Assembly (NCBI GenBank): GCA_025201765.1
Contig: MU623384.1
Location: forward strand, 62,001 to 126,000
Reading direction: 5' to 3'
DNA: 64,000 nt
DNA from: Daldinia sp. FL1419
Taxonomy: Eukaryota; Ascomycota; Sordariomycetes; Xylariales; Hypoxylaceae
Every line of letters begins with the position of its first letter. Within the stretch, counting starts at the first letter, position 1. Shown in pieces: positions 49,062 to 60,014 of this stretch. The translations under genes and the position numbers were made by a program. The notes beneath the pieces are model-generated. The model was not told where the DNA came from, made no database searches, and saw only the letters and a list, made by a program, of their open reading frames with translations.

Positions 49062-49490
49062 CCTATTATGCGCATAATAGATCTATTATGCGTTATTATG
49101 TATACTGCGCCTATTATGTACATAATACAATATGTATAATGCGATTATTAAGTAATACCCCTTTAGAAATTTTACCACTAAAAATACGTACAAAATAACA
49201 TTTCAAAATAAAAATAAGGTATAATAAAATTGAAAAAATATCAAATCAATCTTAAATGCTTATTAAAGAAAATCTAATAATTTAATTCAAAATTATTAAT
49301 TGAAGCAACTTTTCACAATAACAAAAGTCCTGCCACAATATTTCAATACCTAAGTACCTAAATATTAAAACCTACCCCTTTTAATATTAATGCACCGGAT
49401 AATTAGGGGATATAAATCCGTTATGCGCATAATAAATCTATTATGTGTTATTATAAGTTATTATACGTTATTATACGCTAAGCGCATAAT
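49062..49490. mobile_element. Putative AT-rich non-autonomous element with palindromic ends
   Basis: About 430 bases of very AT-rich DNA bounded by related palindromic arrays. The left end has TATTATGCGCATAATA followed by gatctattatgcgtta; the right part has TTATGCGCATAATAAATC followed by tattatgtgtta and closes with GCGCATAATG. Both outer ends therefore read (C/T)ATTATGCGC inward, giving short imperfect terminal inverted repeats. No ORF and no clear target-site duplication were found. A MITE or a mutated transposon remnant is the best explanation; a chance AT-rich satellite is the alternative. Confidence 0.4.
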
Positions 49491-51360
49491 GAAATTCGCA
49501 TCCCTAGTCTGTAGGTACCTTAGGAGGCGCTCATCTAAGGTAGGAAAGATGTTAGGAGGTATGTACAATACGTATGTCAGCTTTGGTTTACTGACACCTT
49601 CTGGAAGAAGAAGCCGCAGCGTAGGCAAGTTACGTCTTACGACGCGGCTTGCTCCCGGAGGAAAAAAAAAGAAAAAAAAGGACGGATTGATTGATCGCTG
49701 CGGTTAAGTGGCTCGTAATAGTGGCAGGGTAGTAGCAGTGGTTATAATGGTGGCATGCATTACATATGTGTATGTAATGTAACGATATGTAATGCAAAGT
49801 AGAGTGTGTCATTAACCTTTGACGATTTAGAAGAAGTTGTCCTCCCCCAAAAGGGTCGATCTTCCCAGCCACGTGCTATCCTTGTACCAAATCCCAGTCG
49901 GTGCGTTGCATAAACGTGCCGGAATGATGCAAGGTGGGAGAGGGGTTTTCCATCTGGTAACTCGCCAATTCGTTGCGTTTCAACCTGCCAGGGACACGAG
50001 GTAACATCTAGGGTTAAGCTCATCTAGCTTTTACTTGGGAGACTTGGCGAGGTGATGTGTGGGCGTGTTTAACTCGTACTGCTCGTGGTAGACAAGGCAC
50101 CGTTGTACTAATTCATGCACAACCGAAGCGCGCTGAAACTCCCTAGCACCCTCGATTTAGTCCAATAGATGACGGAGGACATGGTTCATTGCTATAAGTT
50201 AAAAAAAAAACGCCTTGTTATGAATGCGGAAGCGATGGTGTATGTGTTGCAACGAAACAAATATCCAATCATATTCGTATACAAGGACTAGCTAAAAAGA
50301 AAACCAACACCGTTCGTTCTCTAAAATATACAATAGGACAAGACAGAGTTCATAGGATATTAGTGTGCTTAAGTGAATAATCAGGGTGGTATCGGCGTCA
50401 GTATTACTCGATCTCCAGTCGAAGCTCGAAAAAAGCGTCGTCTGTTTCAGTCGTCCTTTGGTATAGACGAGTTTGGGTATCCCATCGCTAAATACGCGAT
50501 GAAGCTGTGTATTGGGCCAAGCTTCCGGTAGATCAACTCGCTACCTAGCTTGCTCGTTGTCGTGCAGCTCGACGGTGTGCCCGATTGGATAGAACCACGC
50601 GTGCAATCGGGATTGCCAAGTCGGGGTTTTGAGCCGCAAACCCCTGCCCTGGGCTTCTGGGCGGGATTGTGGATCGCTGATCTGTGAGAAGCAGAAAGGA
50701 AAAAACAAGATCAGCCTTTACTGCCGCACGTGGAAGGCAGGGTCAAAGGAACCTGGAGAGAAGGACGCATACGGATACTGCTACATGGCAGTGCCGTGGT
50801 ATTGTTACTATGGTACGGTTGACCGATGAGTGCGCCATATAGTTAGGTACTTAAACTTGCGTCATGTTGTAGTTATCCAAAAGGGTATAAAAACAAGCAA
50901 ACCTTTTATTGATGAAACTTCTCTAACAGAAACTCCAACATCCTACAAGTACATGATGATATCCATGAAAATAAAGGGTATATGCTGCATGGACTAAAAA
51001 TCAAAGCACAAAGCGTTCCCTGCCCAAATTTTACCATTTTACCTACCTAGGTAGGCATACACGTCGCGAAGAGAATTGTCGTGGTGTACATGAACTCGTC
51101 CAAACCTCGCCCTGCTGACAAGAAACCCTAAAATTCATAAGCAGAAAGGAAAGAGATAAATAAGAAAACCCTGCCTCTGTTGATTGAAGTGCGAGTAAAG
51201 AAAATTATTATAAGGGATAATGGGTCGATTAAGCTCCGTCAGCCAAACAATCCTCCGCAGTGGTAAGATGGTAGGTATCGCATCCTCCTTCGGCGCACGT
51301 CTTCCGTATGAGCAGTATTATACATGATATTCGTGAGATGATTTTGTAATACGGGCGTGA

Positions 51361-51695
51361 CTAAGAGGAGTTGCCACTGCCGTTGGTCGACCCGCTCGTT
51401 GTACTTGAAGGGAGATGAGGTGTTAAGTCTGCAAGCTTTTCTCTCATGGTTGCCGTGTGATCGTAAGAACTAGCTCCGCCGATATAGCGGTCGGTGAAGC
51501 TGTCTGTTCCGGGTTTCTGTGTCATAGCGAGCCGGTCGTTGCGCATGGTATTTTTTTCTTCGGCCGCAGTAACCGAGCCGTGTCTAGGGGAAGCCAAAGT
51601 TAACGATGACCTTACTAGCATTACGCACGAGTGATAACTTACAAACAGGGCGAGCAACTTTCTACGTTGTTTCCCATAGAGGTTGTTGAAGACAT
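51361..51695 (-). CDS. Possible small spliced gene, 91 residues
   Basis: Two exons, 51695-51643 and 51583-51361, flank a 59-nt intron with perfect ends (TTTgtaagt and cccctag). Joining them keeps frame and yields MSSTTSMGNNVESCSPCLHG then VTAAEEKNTMRNDRLAMTQK, SFTDRYIGGASSYDH and a Ser/Thr/Gly/Asn-rich tail. The product is hydrophilic, without signal peptide or membrane segment, and I recognise no family. Support is the intron quality, the phase match and a codon composition better than the surroundings. It is the only gene-like feature in about 10 kb. It could be a non-conserved ORF. Confidence 0.45.
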
Positions 51696-53886
51696 GATGA
51701 TGTGGTAATGTGTGATTTGACGATAGAACAGTCTTAGGCAAGAGCTTGAAAAGATGCAACAAGATGATCTTGAAGGAAGGATTTTGTCAGAACCTGTAGT
51801 GTGTAATAGTCTCGTGCAGTTAATAGAGGAATTAGACCTGAGCTGATGCAAATGTCTGTCTTTGACGTCGAAACCAAGCGGGTTCGAGCACTTAAAAGCT
51901 GGATGGCAATGGCCTTTAAGTATGAGGGATGAGCTCTACCATGGTTAGAGTACCCTAATCCTAACTTGATGAGTTCTGGCCCCGAAGGAGCTATACTTTA
52001 CGAATCGTCGACGATCAACGAGAGTATGTATAATTGCGGCCCGGGTTACATGCAGGAACTAGTTGTCTGAATATATAAAATAGGCAGAGATTGCAATGCA
52101 TACCCGGGTAGGTAGAAGGGTAAGTGGTGAGGCGGGTGGACAACCAAGGTACAAGGCCCCTCCAAGAGCCAAGCGGTAAGCGTAGATTCGAGATAGAGGA
52201 GTACCGCTCCCCACTCATGCCTATACTTAAACACCTTGGGAGAGGTGTGGCGAATATCCCGGTAGTAAACCGGTGGAGAATGCATTTCGAAGATGAACGG
52301 TTAAGCTCCCACTCATTGACGAACCCAGTGTTGCCCCAAAGTCAGCTGAGGGCCAATGCTCCTGGGGGCAAGGCGACACCGCTTGCCGGGAAGTTAGAGC
52401 GCATATTCCATATTCGTTCATGTATAATTGCTGCAATATGAATCAGTGTCAAGCCAAGGACAAGTAGAAAGTATCTGTAGTAATTTAGCTGGCTAGGAAA
52501 GGGAGGGGGGTCTCTTTAGATGGGGTGCTGGCTGGATAACACGGTCCCGGTTTGGGGCTATGTATATGTTACATGTGTATAATATTAGCTAACAATCACA
52601 AGAGCAATGCGGGCTGCGTGCAATTGTAGCAGAGAAAGGCTGGAAATGCTAAAGAAGGGGTGGTTCGCGGAGGAAACGCCTCTCAGCCTTATCCAGGAAG
52701 ATGCAGTGTTCGAAGCAAGGTACACGCGCATTGGTACCGATGTAAGTGATGCAACACCGTGTCCTAACCTAGGTGCCTACCACATATATAGAAGAAAAAA
52801 AAAAGAAAAAGAAAAGAAAAAGAAAAGAAAAAGAAAGAAAGCAAGAAAACCCCAAACTGGATAATGCACCTACCTAATGTAGGTACTCGTGCAGTGCATC
52901 GTGGAGATTGTAAGTACCTAGGAGGTAAGTCACGCAATCTATCGTGTTTTCCCCGGCTCCGTTGACTCGATAATGTTGAAATAGCCCGGCGGCAACCAGC
53001 GGGGAACAGAAGGTGTAAGACAACTCGACCGGCCCGTACTGAGCTAAGATTTGCCGACCCAAAATAGTTCAACTTGAAACAATAAATTCAACCATCATCT
53101 GTCAAGACGAGGGTGTGTGGTATACTACTAGGTAGTGAGATGAGATTATTATCCCGGATGCAATTACTCATGTCCGGACATGAAACATATGCAGCCTGTG
53201 GACGTTCCAGTGGTAAATTAAGCACAATTTTGAAGACTCCGCAGATCAGAGTTGGGTATGTATATGGTGAGGTGTACAGCGTCGCATTGGGGTCTGGTCT
53301 GCGGCCTAAGAAATGGTGGTCAGCATGATAAGAAGAATACCTACCTATGTTATTAAAAATCTGCAGGTACATACGACAGGAACCCCTGCATTACTTACAT
53401 GTAAGTACTCTCGCTTCCAAAATTATGCAATTCAAACTCCAAACGCCATAAAGGCTTACTCTGTATACCTCGTACACGTCTCAAGGCTCTCAACTTTTAA
53501 ACAACCTTCATCATCCTATAATATCTGGGTTAGCCAGGTCACAAGGTTGGGGAACTCGGTAAAGCTCCACTTCCGTGCAGTTGTTCGCCATTTGTGAAAT
53601 GAGAGGTAATTTATGCTACGCGCAATAATACCTGAGGCTTAGGCGGCCGCTTCTTTTAGGTATTAGGTTGGTGAACTCACCGCAAGAGAGACAAGGAATA
53701 GCCGGTATACCTTGCTGAGCCTCATTTACAACATCAAGGATGCTGCATCTAGGCCATGATTTCGTGATTAGGAGGAACTGAATGCTTCATTTCTCTTCAT
53801 TGCCAAGAAGGCCAGACTCCAAAGTTGCCGAATATCACTCTCTGCTAGACGCGTTAGCCGGTTGTCTCGGGATTGTCAACGATCTT
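51696..53886. other. Intergenic, no gene called
   Basis: Contains an A/G-rich simple repeat (52794-52845, AAAAG/AAGA units) and scattered CCTAGG-related motifs. Short overlapping ORFs on both strands at 53088-53597 have no motif. Confidence 0.5.
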
Positions 53887-56598
53887 TCACGGACCAACTG
53901 GACTCTGTCCATCGGGAGGTGGTAAAGCACCCAGAGGTGTGTACTGAAAGTCGTTGTTCTTGTAAACCCAACTCCAAACCTCGCTGCTTAAGTGCTTACG
54001 ATTAGTGTCGATCAGATCCCACAAGTGATTATACGCCTTGACCACGCGCCTGTATAATTCTGTATCCGCGCAGTACGTTAGGCCTTCGTCGTCGCATCGC
54101 CTAAGCTGTCTCTCTAGACCTGCAGCCATCATTGCAAGTTGCCAACTCCAGACAACTGTACCGTGATACGAACTCTCCGTAAATTCCTTCGCGTTCACAG
54201 ACCCATCACCGTAAGCCGGATTTGCAACAACTAGCCCGACGGTTGTAGAAAGACCAAGGGGAAATTGGCGAAGCACATTATCTGCCACTTGGGAGAGAAA
54301 CAAGGAAAGTTGGGTTTGGTCAGTACCATTCAGAAGAAAAAGTCGGAAGCAGTCATCCGTGTTCATCACCTGAACGATCGATTGATCGTCACTGGCGAGA
54401 GCTAGGCCATGGAATATGACTGGCGAGCTTAAGTCCGACAAGTCGACCTTGCCTGGGAACCCTATGTCATTGGCGTAGTTCCCAACGAGATCGCGAGCTT
54501 TGTCTGCTGTGATATTGACCCGGAAGAAAGAAAGTGTATTGTCTTCCCAGACAACGGCACGCTTACTGGCAGCTGTATTCCAATTTGGGTGTGATGGGAA
54601 AACCCCATTTTCGGATAGTGAGGCGATGGATTTAAGTGCTGCTGGTGCTAAAGCCGTGTTTACGTCGTACGGTATACGGCCACCGCCCAAGCCGTTAGGA
54701 CTATCGCGCCATTGCCCTACTGTTTGACCTTTATTTATATGGATAAGATTCTCTCTTATGGGAGATTGCTCAAAGTTGGCCGTGAGTTTCATAATCTTTT
54801 CCGCTGTAGCCAAAGTGAGATTTCCGTATGTGAAATCACGGTTCGACGAGATGACGGACGCCTTCCTGGAAAAGAACAGGTCGCGACGACTTCTTCCAAT
54901 AGAAGAATTGACAAAATAGTCATTGATTGCTATCAAAAGATAGAAGTCTGTGTCGATCATCTTATAATCACATAAGGGATCCGTGCTGTCAATCCCTTGT
55001 TGCTCATTCAAGTATGAGGCATAGTCACCAATGGTCTCTTCATGACACACACTGCCATCTTTCGAGCTAATTCGTTCAATAGCTGCCCCAAGGATGGCCT
55101 CGATTGCACCGCCATCGCCCTCACTGAGTATAGGCTTAAGCAGTAGGAGTGATATTAGAGTATCGCGCCCGAAGTAAGTGAGAAATCGCCAAGCTCCAGC
55201 TAAGATCTTGGAGCGGTATGCCAAAAATGCGAGTGATTCTATATCCTCCTTATTTTCAGATATGATGGACTTAGAGGTGGGATTGATAACTTCTGTAGTT
55301 CCAAGTTGATCTAGTTGAGGATAGCTAGTCCAAGCATTGAAGGCGTAAGGACCGCTGGTAAGGTGGGGCTGTCCGCTCTTAATGGGAATTGAGGTACCAT
55401 TTCTGTCATGTATTGTGAGAAATGTCTCCGTTGTTCCGTCAAGCCATACGCGATTTAGCAAGATCCCGCCATCAGGCAACGTTTGAATATTGATAGCACC
55501 TTGGATCTTGGGTGAAAGAGTGCTCGGTCCTTCGACGAACTCTCGTATTGTTCTAATACTTCCCAGAATAGCCAAATCGAGTGTAGCAGATGAATTAAGA
55601 GACAAGATACCACTTACTCCTCCGACAAGCGGGCTTAACGTACGATCTACACCAGAAAGATTCTCGAGTTGTATGCCGAGTGTTCCGTTGACGCCATTTT
55701 CTGGTGAGAAGTATAATACGATTCCGCTATTACCAGCCGGCCAAGCGATCTGGCCCACATCGGTTTTAGCAATTTTGCAAAGACGAAGATAATGAGGACT
55801 AAAATCCTTACGAGAAGTCTAGGCCCGATAATTCTGAGGTCACTTTCGGGTAGCGGACTAGTCACGACGACTTGACTCGCGCTGCTGCAATCGGCTACGA
55901 AGTAATTATCGTAGGGAGGGTCGCTCAAGTGCAGGTAGCTAGATGCACATGATTCTTGATCGGTCTCTCCAGAAGGTAATTTTTCCCCTAACTCAGCTTC
56001 AGGTATTGAGGCCAACTTCCCATTGATGCAACTTGTAATCGTAAGCAAGCCTACCTTCTCACTCTCATATACACAGTGAAAGACTTACGAGAACAAATAA
56101 GGTAGATAACAATCGTTACCACATTGCAATGTGCGTTTCCTATCGACAACTGGGCAAAGAAAGTTGCCGTGATAGCAAGTATGCTTCAATTGTTTAGATA
56201 CGATTCTTCAATAAGGGGCGTGCCCGTACACATACATCATTAATAGAATATCTAGAATCGCCACACGGTAGTAAGCCGTCAACTTTGGATCTAGAAGCGC
56301 GATGCCGGCGAGGTAGAAATACAGCTAATAACAATCCCGCAAGTATCGCTAAGAAAATCACATATTGGCAGGCCTTATTTGGCCATGAAGCACTGTGACG
56401 AAAGCTTCTTGCAGCTAGTCTCGGTTGTCGTGAAGTTGGGTCAGGGGCTGGTTCGTAACTCCCAAGCGGAATACTCAGCGCATCATCTTCGAGTAAAGCC
56501 TGATCGTCATCATGTATTTGGGGACTCTTGACAGCTCGTTGATATAGAGAACCTATAAGTGGTAGTTTCGCTAGTCCCGGGAAATGTCTTATAGACAT
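53887..56598 (-). CDS. Membrane-anchored glycogen-debranching-enzyme-like protein
   Basis: Four exons (56598-56236, 56183-56089, 56031-55812, 55749-53887) with introns of 52, 57 and 62 nt give 846 residues. The N-terminal 75 residues are cytosolic, with one membrane helix at about 76-98 (ACQYVIFLAILAGLLLAVFL). A Cys-rich stalk follows (HTCYHGNFLCP, CGNDCYLPYLFSCINGKL), so a type II membrane protein with a lumenal or extracellular catalytic part is likely. The large C-terminal domain contains LTYFGRDTLISLLLLKPIL (GRD at 420-422), GRIPYDVNTALAPAAL and SSYHGTVVWSWQLAMMAAGL, resembling the six-hairpin (amylo-1,6-glucosidase-type) domain of debranching enzymes. The transferase half of true glycogen debranching enzyme is missing, so a different substrate is likely. 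The splice chain restores conserved blocks; the enzymatic name is tentative. Confidence 0.75.
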
Positions 56599-57147
56599 AT
56601 TTTGACGTAACCAGAGCTATCTTTGAGGTTCATAAAAGCTTATGGAAATATAATGGGCTGGATCGCAATGGCGTGAAGTATGAATGATTCGATATGGGAG
56701 ATAGAAAGAGTCATGAGAATGGTATAAGTTAAGATATAATTAAGAGATGTCGATTATGTGAAGTTGGGAGAGATTATTGAGCGTGGTCGATCGCGATTGC
56801 GCGTCGTAAGGGAACTGCGGCTTTAGTGTTGTGCAATTAGCTAACCCTGCAAGGAGCCTACCAGATATTCGGGTGGGTTGGTGGGACCCATTGCGCTAAA
56901 GCACCCGCGTATCCGACTTCCAGGGACTTGGTAGTACCTGGTACGACGGACTCGGCCGATTTCAGGTTCTCTGCTCGAAGGAAGATTTACAATTAATATT
57001 AGGTAGTTAGTAGGTATGTTCTTACATTACATCCCAAAAAGCTAGGAGGTATATGAAGGTACATTGCCTACCTAGATAGGTACCTGCCCGAGTATTACCT
57101 AGAGTGGATGAACATTGAACCTTAGTACCTATGTACAGGTATAACTA
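56599..57147. other. Intergenic, promoter side of debranching-like gene
   Basis: No coding signal. Near 57065-57085 lies a TACC/GGTA cluster close to the MITE. Confidence 0.5.
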
Positions 57148-57324
57148 TCCCCTTAACTGGCACAAAACAGCAACCCCCCCTGAAAAACGTACAGTACGTG
57201 GCCTAAGCTTTCAGTTAATCAGATTATACGTAATAGATCTTATTGTTTCAATTGCCATAACTATGCTACTTCTTGTACTGTACGTATATCTGAGTGGGGT
57301 GCTGTTTTGTGCCAGTTAAGGGGA
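57148..57324. mobile_element. Mariner-type MITE (177 bp, TA target duplication)
   Basis: The two ends are perfect inverted repeats for 25 bases (TCCCCTTAACTGGCACAAAA followed by CAGCA). Similarity continues with small gaps to a shared CGTACAGTAC about 45 bases in. TA dinucleotides flank both ends (57146-57147 and 57325-57326), the target duplication made by Tc1/mariner/pogo transposases. The interior is AT-rich with no real gene. Size, long inverted repeats and the TA duplication define a miniature inverted-repeat element that would depend on a transposase elsewhere. The near-identity of the arms indicates recent insertion. Confidence 0.88.
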
Positions 57325-57557
57325 TAGGATGTCCATACCTAGGTACCTATGGAGGTATGCCTTAGTACGTACCTTCTACGTTATAAGATGCGTTAGAATA
57401 CACATACAATTTCACTATCACATACCTAGGTAGGTAGTAACCTATGAAGAGACAATATATATTGTTAGAATTTCATGAGATGATATAAGGTACTCTACAC
57501 CATCATTTATAAATCATTGTCCTATTCCTTTTATCGGAATAGTTCTCCGAATTCCCC

Positions 57558-58319
57558 TCAACCACGGGTATCAGCGCCGACGGCCTCCTTTAACCTCGCC
57601 AGTCGTCCGTCCATCCAAGCTCTATGCCACGCCTCAACTTTCCCCCCTAGCACAGCACAAGTCGTCGGCTCAAGTAGTATAGTGCCCCGCGCGACCGTCG
57701 CGCCTCGTTTGAGAATCATCTTCTCGCCAATATTCAACGAGCCGATACCGATACGCTCTATACGTTTTAGCTCGAGCCCGTGCACCTTCTGGCCCTTGCA
57801 GTCCTGTAGAACAAGCTTATGCGTAGCATTTTTTGAAGCAGCAGCGGCGTTCGCCACTTTGGCATTGACAACTGCGTTCCTACCCGTAGCTGTCGGCACA
57901 TTTTGGCTGGCTGTACCGCTCTCTTCGTCTTCCTCGTTGCCGGTGGGTAGACGGATGATTTCCCGGCCTCTCGTTTGCTCCCCGCGTGCAATGGCTTCAA
58001 GCTCCTCGACTTGGTCCCACTTGCTCTTGGATATATTATCAATATCCAAGACTTGCACCAGGACGTCTCTGGGTAATTTGGCCTCCTTCACCTCCGGGTT
58101 GCCTAAGTTAGATGGAAAGGCTGGAGTGGGCGATTCCCAGAGCCCCGGGCTTGTTAAATCCGCCGCCAGCAGGCGCGTTTTTACGGTAGCGACTAAGGCA
58201 GGTAGGGGAGGCAATGGATTCCGATTTGGCATAGCACCTTGAATCCAAGTCAGAGAAGGAGTTGGCAGCCCCTGATTCTGTAGTGCGGAACGGATTTGTG
58301 CTGGTAGGTCCGAACTCAT
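57558..58319 (-). CDS. RMI1: RecQ-mediated genome instability protein 1 (OB-fold)
   Basis: Subunit of the RecQ helicase-topoisomerase III-Rmi1 complex, which dissolves double Holliday junctions in the nucleus. Single exon, 253 residues. The N-terminal helical part (IRSALQNQGLPTPSLTWIQG) and LPRDVLVQVLDIDNISKSKW at 82-101 lead through an acidic, Ala-rich loop (105-165) into the OB-fold core. That core is at about 168-235: HKLVLQDCKGQKVHGLELKR, then GSLNIGEKMILKRG, VARGTILLEP and VLGGKVEAWHRAW. This layout is typical of fungal Rmi1, the short form lacking the C-terminal OB domains of the human protein. It is divergent from VPS51, with 533 bases between the starts. Confidence 0.92.
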   Translation of the reverse strand: MSSDLPAQIRSALQNQGLPTPSLTWIQGAMPNRNPLPPLPALVATVKTRLLAADLTSPGLWESPTPAFPSNLGNPEVKEAKLPRDVLVQVLDIDNISKSKWDQVEELEAIARGEQTRGREIIRLPTGNEEDEESGTASQNVPTATGRNAVVNAKVANAAAASKNATHKLVLQDCKGQKVHGLELKRIERIGIGSLNIGEKMILKRGATVARGTILLEPTTCAVLGGKVEAWHRAWMDGRLARLKEAVGADTRG

Positions 58320-58852
58320 GGTGAAAGACGTCGACTGATAACTACTTGACTTATGCAGAATTTCATTTTTCTCCGGTTCATGCTCTTAAGAGGTCGGGTA
58401 GATTTATTCGCAAATAAGAAGCTTCATTATGGCTGTTTAGTTATGTGTACCGCATCTTCGATCAAACAAGATATAATACAATATACAATGCACTTTAGGT
58501 AAGCTGCTTTATAGAAATTTCTCAGGGGGTCGCATCGCCGGTACATGTGTGTAGCGTAACAATAGCATGCGGGTCCAGATTTTCGGGTAGAGTTCCTTCT
58601 TGTTAGCGGATACTTCGAGGCAAGATACATGTAGCTCTCGCCACAGTGGCTTTACACGCCATAATTGCGGGAGATCGGCAACTAATGCGCTAACAGCCTC
58701 ACTAACGCTCCTTACGTTTACCTAAATCTGGCATCAGCAAATGTTAACGTCGCAATATTTACTTGTATCACAGAATTAACAGCTCGCCATTTCCGAGGCC
58801 GTCAACTTCGTGATAAAGTGTAGCCTAGGGACTACATATTAACCCCGTCGAA
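58320..58852. promoter_or_regulatory. Shared upstream region of RMI1 and VPS51
   Basis: 533 bases between divergent ATGs, so it must contain both promoters. No TATA box is evident on either side. A 67-codon minus ORF at 58427-58630 begins at a non-ATG codon and is not called. Confidence 0.5.
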
Positions 58853-59847
58853 ATGTCTACAATTGCCTCGCCTCGCGACCTACCGCGGCGCATCAACTCG
58901 ATCGCTACGCCGACTTCATCAACGCGACCAAGTCTCGATGTCTCGCGATCCCCGATGGGCTCGCCGAATCCCAATGGTGGCGGCGGCGGTAGCCCAAATA
59001 CGGGGACAGTTGCGAATGCTCCAGCCGCAAAGCGAAACCGTGCCGCCCTAAGAGAGTATTACAACTTAAAGAAACAGCCGGTTGCAACGCCGCCTCAGGT
59101 TGAAGTAACGGACCCCTTTGGAGAGACCTCGGGTGACCCGCACGAGCAATATTCGGAAGTGCCGCCTGGTGAAATGGATAGGGAAGGCTTCGATGTGGAT
59201 GCTTTTGTTAAGAAAGCTCTAGCAGAGAACGGCATGGAAGAACTGCTGCGACTGTATACACGAGTATTAGGTGAAATAAGGGCACTGGATGCCGAGAAAA
59301 AGGCGTTGGTGTACGACAATTACAGTAAGCTAATTACGGCTACCGAGACGATACGCAAGGTTAGTCTCGCAATCATCAAGCCCGAGTAGTTTCAGGCTAC
59401 AGAATAACGACTAAGTACTAATGGACGACATATCAGATGCGAACGAATATGGACCCATTGAACCCAATGGCCTCTACGCTAGACCCGGCAATTGCTCACA
59501 TATATTTGCAAGCCTCGGCGATACGAGATTCGCTACGGAAGTCAGTTCCCCCACCGGATAAGGCCAGAGCCGAGGCGGAAGAGGCGCGTCAGAGGAGAGC
59601 ACGAACAAAGCAGTTGGCAATAGAGGCGCTGGACGCCCCAGATAAGATACGAGCACTTGTTAGTGAGGGGCGGCTAGAAGATGCGAGGCAAGTATGGAAA
59701 ATGCCACGGAGACTTCTATTGGTCTGGAAAGAACAAGGCGTTGGCGGTTTGGATGTAGATGCATGCATAGAGGATGGCGACGCTGCATTAAAAGGTGAAC
59801 CTAGCAAAGGTGACTGGCGGGATCCAAACAACAAAAGTTCGGCATGA
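58853..59847 (+). CDS. VPS51: GARP complex subunit Vps51
   Basis: Subunit of the GARP/EARP tether, which receives endosome-derived vesicles at the trans-Golgi. Exons 58853-59359 and 59437-59847, with a 77-nt intron (gttagt..tcag), give 305 residues. The N-terminal 60 residues are disordered with a poly-Gly run. The Vps51/Vps67 domain follows: AALREYYNLKKQP near 65, a DPFGET segment, then FDVDAFVKKALAENGMEELL near 115 and RLYTRVLGEIRALDAEKKAL with VYDNYSKLITATETIRK to residue 169, exactly at the splice. After it, M(R)TNMDPLNPMASTLDPAIAH and a long basic coiled coil (ARAEAEEARQRRARTKQLAI) continue. Short length is normal for fungal Vps51. Confidence 0.94.
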
Positions 59848-60014
59848 ATGAGAGGTATCGAGAGGTATCTACATTTAACGACACCCCCCCGGCGAGAAAA
59901 TTGACGATTAAGTCGCTGCCTAATAGATCATCGGTCGTGCTGATGCTGATGATTAGTAGCTAACTGCTACGTTAATTATCCTCAACCGAATCATGAAGTT
60001 GCCGCATTGGATTC

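Larger units (their letters stand above)
43340..51360. other. 8 kb gene-poor, repeat-rich region
   Basis: No gene could be called. Contents include a (GTAG)n microsatellite at 43927-43947, a 28-T run at 44042-44069, a GGGACTT-type G-rich tandem at 44534-44572, TAGG-rich arrays near 44985-45050, a degenerate GGGYAT array near 45650-45725, and an imperfect 19-bp tandem with CGG half-sites at 47954-47991. A 13-bp triple repeat lies at 48815-48853 and an AT-rich element at about 49062-49490. ORFs in this block are short, often start at non-ATG codons and show no motif. Confidence 0.55.

Noticed and set aside
57131..57319. 62-codon ORF in the MITE
   Set aside because: Lies almost wholly within the inverted-repeat element and starts at an arbitrary codon; not a gene.
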